Of a stretch of 64,000 nucleotides of DNA, positions 26,718-36,400 are shown one piece after another. The stretch comes from Catenovulum agarivorans YM01. Lineage in GTDB: Bacteria > Pseudomonadota > Gammaproteobacteria > Enterobacterales > Alteromonadaceae. A program made the position numbers and the translations under genes. Position 1 is the stretch's first letter. Each line of letters begins with the position of its first letter. The DNA lies in NCBI RefSeq assembly GCF_000281085.1, contig NZ_JH767531.1, positions 22,017 to 86,016 on the forward strand, in the 5' to 3' direction. Below the pieces are notes generated by a model. The model worked only from the letters and a program-made list of their open reading frames with translations, had not been told where the DNA came from and searched no databases.

Positions 26718-29093
26718 CTAATTAAATTTATTTTTTATGGTATCTGTAGTAAAAGGTACTGATTGGTCTTGAGTCGACCTGCGAATTTTTTCTATGTCTA
26801 CCGCTTCAACCGCTGTTGTTGAATTGTTCCAAGCATTGCGAATGTATGTGGCGATATCGGCTAACGCTTGATCATCAAATCGACTATTGCCAGCTAATCC
26901 CGGCATAGACATCGGCGAGTCATACATTTTGCCGTTTACTTCCATTTTTCCAGTAAAACCATGTAACAGAATTGCTGCAAGCCGCGCGTTAGAGCCAGTT
27001 ACCCACTCACTATTATTCAAAGGCGGTACAATTGCAGTACCTTCACCGTCTTTGCCGTGGCAACCAAAACAGGCTGCTTCGCCTTCAAATAAAGCTTTGC
27101 CCCGATTAAAACTTGCTAATTGTTTTTCTGACAAGTTGGCCAAAGTGTTATTTGCTATGGCTACTTTCATAACGGTAGTAATTTTGTCGATATTTTCTTG
27201 CGAAATATTGCTGGATTGGCTAGATAAAAACTCAGCTTCCGCGCTGCCAAGGGCAGAGTATGTAAAATCTGTCAAACCAAATTTATTGATGAGCACAGCT
27301 AACACGTCCCATGCTTTATGCTTCCCACAGGCAAATTCAAGAGCATTTTTGCTTTCTGAATCTACCTTCTGCGCTTGCAGCGATAACCACTGGTTAATTG
27401 CAGGTTGTTGAGGTAATTTTGCAACAAGTCGATAAATAGAGCGCTGAACCTTAGGATTGTTCGATTGTGCAGCTTGTTTTAACACAGCAAAATCAACAAT
27501 ACCCATGCCCTCTAAAGTCCATAACGCGTTTATTTGCGCCAAAGTATTCTCTGGCTGTGAAGCAAGTTTCTTTAAAGCGGGTATGAGCTGTGTATGTTGC
27601 TCCATCACAATGAGTTGTTTTGCCATATCCCTATGCCAGCCGTTGTCATGACTAAGATAGGACAAAAGATCTTCAGGCGCCACATCATCCAAATAAGTGA
27701 CTTTTTTCATAGGTGAATTTTTGTGTTTTAACCGATAAATGCGGCCAATATGTTTGTTGCGTTCTAAATCGCGCATATTTATTTGCTCACGCAAATAAGT
27801 GGTTAAAAATGTTCTGTGCTGAACTATCCCGTGATAGAAATCAAGCAGCGTAACCGTGCCATCAGGAGAGTTGTAAGCGTTGACAGGTCTAAATCGTTCA
27901 TCAGTTGAAGCAAGTATTTCTTGTTTTTCAAATAGGTTTTCACCTGTGACAACCCCCTTGTTTTCCAAAATTCGTGTTGCTTTAACTAAATTGGCTGCGG
28001 GTTCAGATACTAAACCTATACCCTGATATTCGTCAGGGAATTGATTGCCGCGATAAATTAACGGCCCACAAGCTGCGGTATGATTAGCTAGACGATAGTT
28101 TTCGTCTAAAATCCCGTCAACATAACCGCGATTTATCCCAGGATTAACCCGAATTGGGTATACATCTGTTGTACCAACTGGCTGGGCTAACACAGATTTT
28201 GGAAATTTGTATTTGTCATTTTGGATAGCTGCGTCTGGTAAAAATGACGTAGTTTGAATTGGGCCAGAATTAAAATTGAAATAGTGGCGACCATAGTCGT
28301 CTTGCGAGATCCCCCACTGTCCCCTAAATTCGGTGCGCGCTTTAACCATCTTCCATAAGTGATTGCGATATATTTCTTCAGCGCCCACAGGTAGATTTGC
28401 AGTCAAAGGATATGGGCGATACTTTACATCGGCTTTTGCGCTGTAATACCAATTGTCTAAGCTATACAACAAACCATTAGGTTTGTGTTCAATATTGCCG
28501 CCTGCGGCGTACTCAGCATCAATTACTTCAGTTTTACCCGCTGAGAATTTATTTGAAATTTCAGTAAAATACAGTTTTTCATTATCCGCCCATAAAATGC
28601 CACCTTGAATAAACGCTAGTGCTCTAGGTAACAGCAATTTCTCTAGGATTACTTGGCGTTCATCCATCACACCATCTTTATTTTTATCCTTCAATACAAC
28701 AATTTGACTTTCATGTTGCATTTCGCCATTAGCTTCTGCATCAGGCATAAATGTGGTCATTTCAATGACCCACAAGTTGCCTGCAGCGTCATATTGTGCT
28801 GCAACCGGATCAAATACCAAAGGGCTGTTTGCAACGACTTCCAACTGAAAATCAGGGTGCACAACAAATGACTTCATTGCATCTTCTATATTTAAAATTG
28901 GTGCTGGTGGAATAGCTTCTCTAGGCACAACTTCTTTCATGTCGTGACCATCTCTATCCCCCGGATTTTCTTTGGTAAATTCTTCTTTTTCCGATATTGC
29001 CTGCATTTCTGCAGCGCTGGTTATCATTGACATTCCAGCTAAAACGCACCAAACAGCTAGTTTGATTGTTAACTTGTTATTATATATTCGCAT
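26718..29093 (-). CDS. Secreted CxxCH cytochrome / membrane-bound-dehydrogenase-like protein
   Basis: I start it at the ATG at 29093 (GGGGTGG just upstream), giving 791 residues with a signal peptide (cleavage near TSA). The N-terminal 400 residues form a beta-propeller of the membrane-bound dehydrogenase type (VVANSPLVFDPVAAQYD, NLWVIEMTTF). A helical HEAT-like middle (about 470-650) follows. A C-type cytochrome domain ends the protein, with CFGCH (Cys at about 675-678, His 679) and a later MPGLAG with a possible axial Met. Such proteins are common in Planctomycetes and Bacteroidetes next to Gfo/Idh genes. Here it may pass electrons from periplasmic sugar oxidation to the respiratory chain; that role is inferred. 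It is the first gene of the operon. Confidence 0.85.
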   Translation of the reverse strand: MRIYNNKLTIKLAVWCVLAGMSMITSAAEMQAISEKEEFTKENPGDRDGHDMKEVVPREAIPPAPILNIEDAMKSFVVHPDFQLEVVANSPLVFDPVAAQYDAAGNLWVIEMTTFMPDAEANGEMQHESQIVVLKDKNKDGVMDERQVILEKLLLPRALAFIQGGILWADNEKLYFTEISNKFSAGKTEVIDAEYAAGGNIEHKPNGLLYSLDNWYYSAKADVKYRPYPLTANLPVGAEEIYRNHLWKMVKARTEFRGQWGISQDDYGRHYFNFNSGPIQTTSFLPDAAIQNDKYKFPKSVLAQPVGTTDVYPIRVNPGINRGYVDGILDENYRLANHTAACGPLIYRGNQFPDEYQGIGLVSEPAANLVKATRILENKGVVTGENLFEKQEILASTDERFRPVNAYNSPDGTVTLLDFYHGIVQHRTFLTTYLREQINMRDLERNKHIGRIYRLKHKNSPMKKVTYLDDVAPEDLLSYLSHDNGWHRDMAKQLIVMEQHTQLIPALKKLASQPENTLAQINALWTLEGMGIVDFAVLKQAAQSNNPKVQRSIYRLVAKLPQQPAINQWLSLQAQKVDSESKNALEFACGKHKAWDVLAVLINKFGLTDFTYSALGSAEAEFLSSQSSNISQENIDKITTVMKVAIANNTLANLSEKQLASFNRGKALFEGEAACFGCHGKDGEGTAIVPPLNNSEWVTGSNARLAAILLHGFTGKMEVNGKMYDSPMSMPGLAGNSRFDDQALADIATYIRNAWNNSTTAVEAVDIEKIRRSTQDQSVPFTTDTIKNKFN

Positions 29094-29104
29094 TACCACC
29101 CCTT

Positions 29105-29119
29105 ATTGGCCTGACCAAT
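29105..29119. promoter_or_regulatory. GntR-type operator, site B
   Basis: ATTGGCCTGACCAAT is a 15-base palindrome located 12 bases upstream of the cytochrome operon start and 147 bases before the divergent GntR gene. It matches site A in both arms. Confidence 0.65.
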
Positions 29120-29184
29120 TTATTTTAAAAGTATTTCTTTTATCGAGTCAACCTCGAATTTATGGGAGTTTTTCCAATATTAAA

Positions 29185-29199
29185 ATTGGTCATGCCTTA
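29185..29199. promoter_or_regulatory. Possible GntR operator half-site, site C
   Basis: ATTGGTCATGCC keeps one arm and the centre of the motif but has a degenerate second arm. CCAAT-ATTAAA-ATTGG overlaps it as another inverted repeat. It lies 67 bases before the GntR start and could support autoregulation. Confidence 0.35.
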
Positions 29200-29265
29200 T
29201 TGGTTTTAAAATCTTTGTTATTTAGGCATAATAAGCATAGATGATTTTTATTCTTACATAGACAC

Positions 29266-29958
29266 ATGGAAAATTCTCAAAAACGCTTATATATTCAGAT
29301 AGCGACCAAATTAGCGGCCGAAATATCTGCAGGAGAAATAAAACCTGGTGAGCGGTTCCCTTCAGAAAGAGATTTAGCGTCTAAATATAATGTGAGTCGC
29401 TCGACTATCCGTGAAGCCATGATCGCATTAGAAGTAAACCAATTAGTTGAAATTAGAACAGGTTCTGGCATATATGCCCTTGAGCCAACAACTGTAAATC
29501 CAATTGATCTAATTGATGAGTTTCCAAGTCTTTTTGAGATATTGGAAGCAAGATTCGTGTTAGAAACAGAAGCGGCAAAACTTGCCGCAACTCGGATCAG
29601 TAATAGTGAATTACATCAGTTGATGCAATTATCCACAGCTATGCAAGAGGCATCGGAAAGCAGTGATGTTGCTAGAGCAGAAAAAATTGACCAGATGTTT
29701 CATTTAACCATAGTGCGAGCGACCAGAAACAACGCTTTGATTTCATTATATGAATGGTTATGGCAAGCACGACAAAAGTCTGTAGTCACGAAACAGTTCC
29801 ACCATAAACTACGCCAAAACAATGCAGATGCAGTATTAGAAGAGCATCGCAACATGCTCAACGCGTTAATGCAACGAGATGAAGAATTAGCAAAAACAAC
29901 AACTATGCATCACCTTAAACAAGTTGAAAAACGTTTAGCCACCGACAGCTTTAGCTAA
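29266..29958 (+). CDS. GntR family regulator, FCD (FadR) subfamily
   Basis: The 230-residue protein has a winged helix (about 8-75; PGERFPSERDLASKYNVSRS then TIREAMIALE) and a C-terminal all-helical FCD ligand domain (about 90-220; EARFVLETEAAKLAA, metal-type His in MFHLTIVRAT and EEHRNMLNAL). It is divergent from the cytochrome/oxidoreductase operon. Palindromes of the type this subfamily binds occur in the shared intergenic region and before the DUF1080 gene. It likely represses the pathway until a sugar-acid or keto-sugar intermediate binds; the effector is unknown. Confidence 0.93.
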   Translation: MENSQKRLYIQIATKLAAEISAGEIKPGERFPSERDLASKYNVSRSTIREAMIALEVNQLVEIRTGSGIYALEPTTVNPIDLIDEFPSLFEILEARFVLETEAAKLAATRISNSELHQLMQLSTAMQEASESSDVARAEKIDQMFHLTIVRATRNNALISLYEWLWQARQKSVVTKQFHHKLRQNNADAVLEEHRNMLNALMQRDEELAKTTTMHHLKQVEKRLATDSFS

Positions 29959-30079
29959 CGAAAATAATTGGTATGGGCTGAATGAGCGACTAAAGTTTAA
30001 GGGGTAAATATATAAAGCAACTAGCGCATAAAATTTAATACTGCTAAGCTGAAAAAATTACAATAAAAAGGAAAAGTGT

Positions 30080-30463
30080 ATGATTTGCCCTAAGTGTCAA
30101 TCGCATATGAAAGCTTTAAATGCTTTACCTATTACAGCGCTTAAATGCGAAGGTTGTGCAGGATTATGGTTTAAAGACGGTCAAATTGCAGTCGATAAAG
30201 CAATCGAATATGCCGAATTTTTTGATTCGCAAAACAACAAAAACGACGGTTTTTTTAATCAAGTTCGTGAAATAGATTGCCCAGAATGTTCTAAACCTAT
30301 GAGTAAAATGACCGACAAAAGCCAGTTTCATATCAAGTATGAAATGTGCACAGACTGCCGTGGCGTCTTCCTGGATGAGGGGGAGTTGTTAGATTTGTCT
30401 GAATTTACCTTGGCTGAGCGTTTACAACAGGCGATTAAAACTTACCAATCAAATATTAAGTAG
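30080..30463 (+). CDS. Double zinc-ribbon (TFIIB-type) protein
   Basis: The 127-residue protein has two zinc ribbons: CPKC with CEGC (residues 3-6 and 28-31) and CPEC with CTDC (about 73-76 and 95-98). Each is followed by the characteristic GLWFKDGQ or GVFLDEGEL hydrophobic turn. This is the zf-TFIIB family of small bacterial proteins, whose function is not settled. AAAAGGAAAAG precedes the ATG. It stands alone between the GntR gene and a lipoprotein gene, so context adds nothing. Confidence 0.88.
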   Translation: MICPKCQSHMKALNALPITALKCEGCAGLWFKDGQIAVDKAIEYAEFFDSQNNKNDGFFNQVREIDCPECSKPMSKMTDKSQFHIKYEMCTDCRGVFLDEGELLDLSEFTLAERLQQAIKTYQSNIK

Positions 30464-30634
30464 ATCAGTATCAATTGTGTAATTTTGCCTAATTCCTTTA
30501 TTAAACGAGTCCGACGTCACAATTTATTCATGGAACCAGACTTTCGCAAGTTACAGCGAGTAATTTGAGCTACACTAAATTCAGCTGATGCATCAGTGCT
30601 TAACCAAAAACATAAAACAGACGGAATATTCGTA

Positions 30635-31660
30635 ATGAAATTAAAAAGTAGTGTACTAATTTGCCTTACGTTAGGCTCTGTAGGACTTGTAGGTTGTAAC
30701 GTTGAAGTTGAAATTGATGAAAACGAACAAGAAGAACAAGTTCAAGATAGTGATCTTGATGGGGTGATTGACCAAGAAGACGCATTTCCTTTTGACGATT
30801 CGGAATGGGCTGATCAAGATGACGACGGCGTCGGAGATAATAGTGACAACTGTTTAAATATTCCAAATGCTAATCAGTTTGATGACAACCTAGATGGACT
30901 CGGCGACGCTTGTGATATATTTGCGGCTAACGAGTCGGCGATACCCTTTACGGCTGATGAAGCAAACTTTGAAGGCGTAGTCGCATGGAATGTGGGCGCA
31001 CCTGCTGCAGAAAACGACAATACGGGTCACCAAATTCCAGTGCCCTACTACATTGAAGACATAAATGAATTCGCTTATTACTACATGGCATCACGAGACT
31101 ATGCTGGAATTAACCCAAATAGCCCAGGCGTGATTGCCGCAACCGATGGCGGTATGACGGGTTTCCCTAATTTTGCACATGCTTTGCACCTTGCTGGTTA
31201 TAGTGAGTCAGACATTAATCTGCAATTTGGTTTGATGAGTCTAGGTGCAGATATTGAGGGTCAAGATTGGACTTTAGTCGGTAGCTTAGAAACCCGTTTT
31301 TATACGGGCGGAACTTTTACCATTACGCTTGACGGTGAGGTTATTGTATCTGCACCTATGCCAAAGCTGACCCTCTCAATTGAGTATAATGAGGCTCAAA
31401 ACCCTCTAGACGATCAGATTTTTGGGATAACGGAAGCGGTTGCCTTTCATCTTATCGAAATAGAAGATCAACTAGACGAAGAATTAACTGTGATAGCTAA
31501 GGCTTTTTTGAAAGACATAGCTCAATCTAGTTCAGGTTTAAGGCTCGTTTTTGATTCTATTCAGCCTGCAGGGCAATCAGAATATGTTGATCCAGCAAAC
31601 AACAGGGGGGGCGCTTATTTTGAACCTCAACTTGGTAAACTTGAAATTGTCCATGATTAA
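30635..31660 (+). CDS. Lipoprotein with thrombospondin type 3 calcium-binding repeats
   Basis: The ATG at 30635 starts a clean lipoprotein signal (LVGC, Cys21); an in-frame GTG at 30596 would give an unnatural N-terminus. Residues about 35-95 are very acidic and contain DSDLDGVIDQEDAFPFD, DQDDDGVGDNSDNC and DDNLDGLGDACD, which are thrombospondin type 3 calcium-binding repeats. The remaining 240 residues form a domain I do not recognise, described as LruC-like only by its position after such repeats. It is surface or periplasmic. The gene is convergent with a MarR gene, 9 bases apart. Function unknown. Confidence 0.82.
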   Translation: MKLKSSVLICLTLGSVGLVGCNVEVEIDENEQEEQVQDSDLDGVIDQEDAFPFDDSEWADQDDDGVGDNSDNCLNIPNANQFDDNLDGLGDACDIFAANESAIPFTADEANFEGVVAWNVGAPAAENDNTGHQIPVPYYIEDINEFAYYYMASRDYAGINPNSPGVIAATDGGMTGFPNFAHALHLAGYSESDINLQFGLMSLGADIEGQDWTLVGSLETRFYTGGTFTITLDGEVIVSAPMPKLTLSIEYNEAQNPLDDQIFGITEAVAFHLIEIEDQLDEELTVIAKAFLKDIAQSSSGLRLVFDSIQPAGQSEYVDPANNRGGAYFEPQLGKLEIVHD

Positions 31661-31669
31661 CCCAGCCTG

Positions 31670-32164
31670 TTAGACTTCGTATTGACGGAGCATCTTGTCC
31701 AGTAATAACTCAAGTTGACTGACTTCAGAGCTTGTCAACTTGAGTGGTTTTTTTTCTATTGCATGTATCTTAGGCATAATTTCTTCAACTAACTGCTTGC
31801 CTTGCTCTGTTAGTTGAACCATTTTACTGCGTTTGTCATCCGGATTTTCAACACGTATAACTAACCCTAAACTCTCAACTCGATTGACTACTTTAGTTAG
31901 ACCACCAGAGCTAAACATCATAGTTTGGTATAGCTCAGTTGGCGTTAAAGTATAAGGTTGCCCACTTCGTCTAAGTGCGCTTAACACGCCAAAGTCTGCA
32001 ATTTGTAGATGATAGCTTTTTAGTAGATCACTTACACCTTGTTGAATGTGCTCATGTATTCTATGCATTTTTAATACAGTAGGATTGAGTGTGCCAGTTA
32101 TTTCGGGCCATTTGCGCTCGATACCAGTCAGCATTTGCTGAATAGATTCACGTTTAGTTGTCAT
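31670..32164 (-). CDS. MarR family transcriptional regulator
   Basis: The 164-residue protein has the MarR winged helix (about 55-125), with LSALRRSGQPYTLTPTELY and the wing DDKRSKMVQLTEQG. It is divergent from a Bcr/CflA-type efflux gene, the usual arrangement for a repressor of its neighbour. Two copies of TATCTT-N6-AAGATA lie between the two genes and are likely its operators. The ligand is probably a toxic compound exported by the pump. Confidence 0.93.
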   Translation of the reverse strand: MTTKRESIQQMLTGIERKWPEITGTLNPTVLKMHRIHEHIQQGVSDLLKSYHLQIADFGVLSALRRSGQPYTLTPTELYQTMMFSSGGLTKVVNRVESLGLVIRVENPDDKRSKMVQLTEQGKQLVEEIMPKIHAIEKKPLKLTSSEVSQLELLLDKMLRQYEV

Positions 32165-32203
32165 AATTAGTTGATACTAGTAAATCAGTGATTGTTAATA
32201 ATA

Positions 32204-32221
32204 TATCTTGCTAGGAAGGTA
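32204..32221. promoter_or_regulatory. MarR operator copy 1
   Basis: TATCTT-N6-AAGGTA, an 18-base inverted repeat with one mismatch, 40 bases from the MarR start. Its centre is 30 bases from that of copy 2, about three helical turns. Confidence 0.5.
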
Positions 32222-32233
32222 AAAATCAACTAA

Positions 32234-32251
32234 TATCTTTCTGGTAAGATA
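32234..32251. promoter_or_regulatory. MarR operator copy 2
   Basis: TATCTT-N6-AAGATA, a perfect 18-base inverted repeat ending 5 bases before the GGAGG ribosome site of the efflux gene. Binding here would block expression of the pump. Confidence 0.55.
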
Positions 32252-32267
32252 AATTTGGAGGCGACCA

Positions 32268-33434
32268 ATTAACAAAATTACTTTACCTTTTACCCTGTTA
32301 TTAGCGTCTATCTTCGCAATATCACCTTTTGCGATAGATACCTATTTGCCCGCCATTACATCAATTGCAACAGATCTAGCAGTTGATGCTGAATGGGTCA
32401 GTATGACTGTGAGTTTATATGTGTTTGGCCTCGCTTTTGGTCAATTATCTGGTGGGCCTTTGTCAGATAAGCATGGCAGACGTAACATTATGTTGGTTGG
32501 TTTAGCTGTTTTTGCAATAGGCTCTATGTTATTGGCAACCGCAAACAACATTGAACAGTTATGGATTTATCGAGTGATTCAGGCTTTTGGTGGTGGTATT
32601 ACTGCTGTTTGTGTTCCAGCAATTATTCGGGATCATGTTTCTGGTGCTCAAGCGGCTAAACTATTCTCGCTGATTGCGCTAATTATGATGTTGGCACCAG
32701 CTATAGCCCCAAGTATAGGCTCGTTAATTTTAACCTTTGTCGATTGGCATGGCATATTTGTGTTTTTAACTCTGTTTGCCTGCATATTAGCTTTCACAAT
32801 TGTCAAAATGTTGCCCAACATACAAGCGACTAACCGCACAAGCCAAAACAAGACAACTTATTGGAAAATTTTTAAACATCCACAGGCGTTAAAGTTTTTA
32901 ATTGCGCAAGCCTGCGGTTACTCTGTGTTGTTAATCTTTTTAACTAATGCACCACTGATTTATATGACGAATTTTTCATTATCATCAAGTCAGTTTTCTA
33001 TGTTATTTAGCTTAACGATTGTTTTCATTATTATCACCAATAGAATAAATGCTTGGTTATTGAATCGTTACACACCACAAACACTGCTAAAAATGTTTTT
33101 TGTTTTGCAATTTATTGGTGGATTGGTCTTTTTGTTATCTGCTTGGCAATTTAATCACAACTTGGTTATGGTATTTATTGCCTTTACTATTTCTGTGAGT
33201 GCGATTAGTGGTATGGGGCCAAACAGCCAAGCCTGTTTTTTACACTATTTTCCTGAGCATGCGGGCCGAGCATCTGCCGCTTTAGGTTTTAGTCAATATG
33301 CTTGTGGTGCCTTAGTCAGTGCGACAGTGTCAGCTTTGTATAATCAAAGCTTTTGGCCTGTGAGTATTGCAATTTGTTTGTTGGCGACTATTTCTTTATT
33401 GGTGTTAAATTTAAAATGGCAGCTAACTAACTAG
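32268..33434 (+). CDS. MFS drug efflux transporter, Bcr/CflA type, apparent ATT start
   Basis: The protein has twelve membrane segments and the Bcr/CflA signature (PFAIDTYLPAIT in segment 1, GGPLSDKHGRRNIM in the A-loop, RVIQAFGGG). Coding homology runs upstream to at least LPFTLLLASIF, but no ATG, GTG or TTG exists there before an in-frame stop at 32250-32252. A strong GGAGG (32257-32261) sits six bases before an ATT at 32268, which would give 388 residues and a complete first membrane segment. The first standard codon is TTG at 32346, which would delete part of segment 1. I therefore propose ATT initiation; a sequencing error or an ATG-to-ATT mutation is the alternative. It is divergent from marR and ends inside a hairpin shared with the next gene. 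Confidence 0.82.
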   Translation: MNKITLPFTLLLASIFAISPFAIDTYLPAITSIATDLAVDAEWVSMTVSLYVFGLAFGQLSGGPLSDKHGRRNIMLVGLAVFAIGSMLLATANNIEQLWIYRVIQAFGGGITAVCVPAIIRDHVSGAQAAKLFSLIALIMMLAPAIAPSIGSLILTFVDWHGIFVFLTLFACILAFTIVKMLPNIQATNRTSQNKTTYWKIFKHPQALKFLIAQACGYSVLLIFLTNAPLIYMTNFSLSSSQFSMLFSLTIVFIIITNRINAWLLNRYTPQTLLKMFFVLQFIGGLVFLLSAWQFNHNLVMVFIAFTISVSAISGMGPNSQACFLHYFPEHAGRASAALGFSQYACGALVSATVSALYNQSFWPVSIAICLLATISLLVLNLKWQLTN

Positions 33435-33440
33435 CTGCCA
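33417..33440. terminator. Bidirectional terminator inside overlapping gene ends
   Basis: TGGCAGCTA (33417-33425) and TAGCTGCCA (33432-33440) form a perfect 9-bp stem around a 6-base loop, followed by ATTTTTT on the plus strand and TTTT on the minus strand. The stop codons of both convergent genes (33427-33429 minus, 33432-33434 plus) lie in or beside the loop. Confidence 0.8.
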
Positions 33441-36400
33441 ATTTTTTAACCTCTGTCTGGATAACTGTAAGCAGTTCGTCGTATCTATTTTCTAGCTCGG
33501 GCAATAATTTTTGGTAACCTTCAATATCTTCAGCTTTTGCTTTATTTTCAGTTTGGATAAATACTTCACGTAGCAGATCCCCACCTAAGTCACCACACTG
33601 GCCTTTAAGGGCATGGCTCAATTTTTGTACTTGTGTTGACTCACCTTGTTTGATTGCTTCTAACAGTTGCTCGACTTTATCAGCCGATTGAGACAAAAAT
33701 ATCTCACATATTTTTATGTATAAATTTGTGTCATTGAGCAAACGAGACATTGCTTCTTTGGTATTGAGCACTTGTTTGTCTTTTTTCAAACTAATTACTT
33801 TTTGATCAGAATTTGGTTTATTCATTTGAGTTAATTGCACCTGTTCGGTTGATTTACGCGGCTCATCGTTTATCAAGTATTTTGACAATATTGAAAATAA
33901 GTTATCTGGATCAACAGGTTTAGAAATGTAATCGCTCATGCCAGCAGCTAAACATTTTTCGCGTTCACCCGACATTGCGTTGGCGGTCATAGCGATAATG
34001 GGCGTCTCTAAATATTTTATACCAGCAGAGCCTTTTCTGATTTCTTTGGCTGCCTGATAACCATCCATGATAGGCATATTACAATCCATTAAAATAGCTG
34101 AAATTCGAATATCAGAATCGCTTAGACTTTTTAATTCCTCAAGTAAATTTAAGCCGTTATACGCAGTTAATACCATAGTTTCTTGGGTTTCAATAATACC
34201 TTTAGCCACTTCAATATTGATTTCGTTGTCGTCTACAACAAATATGGTTTTGCCACTTAATCCCGCATATTTTAAGTTACGGTTTTGTTTTGCTAAAGCT
34301 TTGGTATTTTGTTTATAACCTAAGGCTTGTGATGCGCCCTTATTTACCACGTCTAAAATATCGCCTAATTTCAACGGTTTATTAATACATGCGTAACAGT
34401 GTTTGCCGATGTCAAAACGGCTATATGGATTGACTAACACAATGGCTTTTTCAAACTCTGAAGAGCTGACTATTTTGTTACAGGATGGATTATTTAAATC
34501 AATCACATAAAAATCAGGGTTTTCTTTTACGGTTTGTCCTGCAAATTTCGCTATCAATCGTTCCCAGTAACGCATTTCATATTCAGACGCCAGCAACAAA
34601 CTGAATGTTTTACCCGCAAAAGTCTCGGTATTGTCTAGTTGTTTGCTTTTGTCTAAATCAAAAGGGAGTTTAAAGCCAAACAAGCTACCTTTACCCAATT
34701 GTGATTTAAAAAATACCGAGCCGCCCATCAATTCGCACAACTGTTTGGTGATGGATAAACCTAATCCAGTACCACCATACTCAGATGAAATCGAGGCATT
34801 TTCTTGGCTGAAAGACTGAAACAGTTTGTTGTGATTTTCTGCTGAGATGCCTTTGCCGGTATCCTTAACTTTTATTTCTAGCCAAACTTGTTTATGTTCA
34901 ACCCAGGTGTTAGCTGAAATAAATACCCCACCACTTTCAGTAAATTTAATCGCGTTACTAACCAAGTTATACAAGATTTGTTTGATCCTTGAGGCATCAC
35001 CAACTAGTTGAAAAAAGTCTAACCCAAGCAAATCTAGGTGGCAGTCAAGTGCTTTTTCTTGGGCTTTAATTGCAATTGAATTTATCGTGTGCTCTATGGT
35101 AGAAATTGGGTTAAAAGGCTGTTGATTGATATCTAGTTTGCCCGCTTCAATTTTAGAAAGATCCAGTACGTCATTAATCAAAGCTGCCAAAGTAGTTGAA
35201 CTTTGTTCCATCATATCGATATATTTCTGTTGCTTGTCAGAGAGCGCTTCGCGTCGCACGAGATCCATCATGCCTAATATCCCATTTAGCGGAGTGCGCA
35301 TTTCATGGCTTATCGTTGAAATAAAGGCACTTTTGACTTCTGATGATTGCAGTGCGAGTTTATGTGCTTTTTGTAATTGTTGTGTTCTTTCATCGACTTG
35401 TTTTTCTAACGAACGATTTATTTTCGATATTTCAGCTTCTGCGAGTTTTTGTTTGGTTATGTCCCGAACAATTAATGACAAGCCAATGAGACTTGCTGTT
35501 TCAGAACGAACAGGAGAAACCGATACTAAAAAGTGATCGTTTTGAGTATTTTTAAATTCGAAGGAGTTGTCTGCGATAGATTGTGTTTGCCCTTGTTCGA
35601 ATAAGGTTTGACGTTTAACAATTTCATCGTGCGGAAAAAAACTCGGTAACAATGCGTAATGGTCAGTATTGTGCGAGAACAACTCAGGAAAAATTTTAAC
35701 AGCAGATGCATTATATTTAGTGACTTGTAGTTGAGAATTGAGGCCGATAATTGCATCCATCGCACCATTAACAATAGCACCGAATTCAGCTTTAGTTTCG
35801 CTTAACGCCTGACGATTTCTATAATACAGCCAAGTGAGTATCAATATTGCGAGAAATATAGCTGAAACAATTCCGATTAAGCCATAGGTTGAGTAGCGGC
35901 GCTGGTTTAATAGCTCGGTGTAGCTGCTATAAGGCACTTTAACTAATACATTAATCTGTTGGCTATTTAACATTATTATGTCTTTGCGTTTTAACAATAC
36001 TTGATGTGAATCTTGGTTAAATTTGGCGAGTTGTACACCCTTAATTAGCCAGCTTTTTACTTGATATTCACTATCTAGTTTACGTTGAAGTTCACGGTCG
36101 AGCGAAAAACTTAATTCAGGATTAGGGTGAAAAATAAAGTTATTGTCTGAGTCCATAACAATAATTTTATTATTTTCGTCCAAGGCTTCTAACCATTGTT
36201 GATATAGCTCGTTTGCATCTACGTTTAATACCAAAACTTTAGCCAATTCACCTGAATCGGCATAGATAGGTGTAGCAAATCTAATTGTCGGCTGCAGTGG
36301 ATAGGATATACGCCCTTGTTCCTTGTTCAAATTGATTGGCGACACATAAACTTGCTTTTCACCCAATTCAATTACTTCCGTGACATAACCACGGTCAGCT

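Noticed and set aside
34525-34554. TTTTACGG-N16-CGCT, resembling the ECF promoter motif
   Set aside because: It lies inside the hybrid kinase coding sequence, antisense to it, and the -10 box reads CGCT instead of CGTT.
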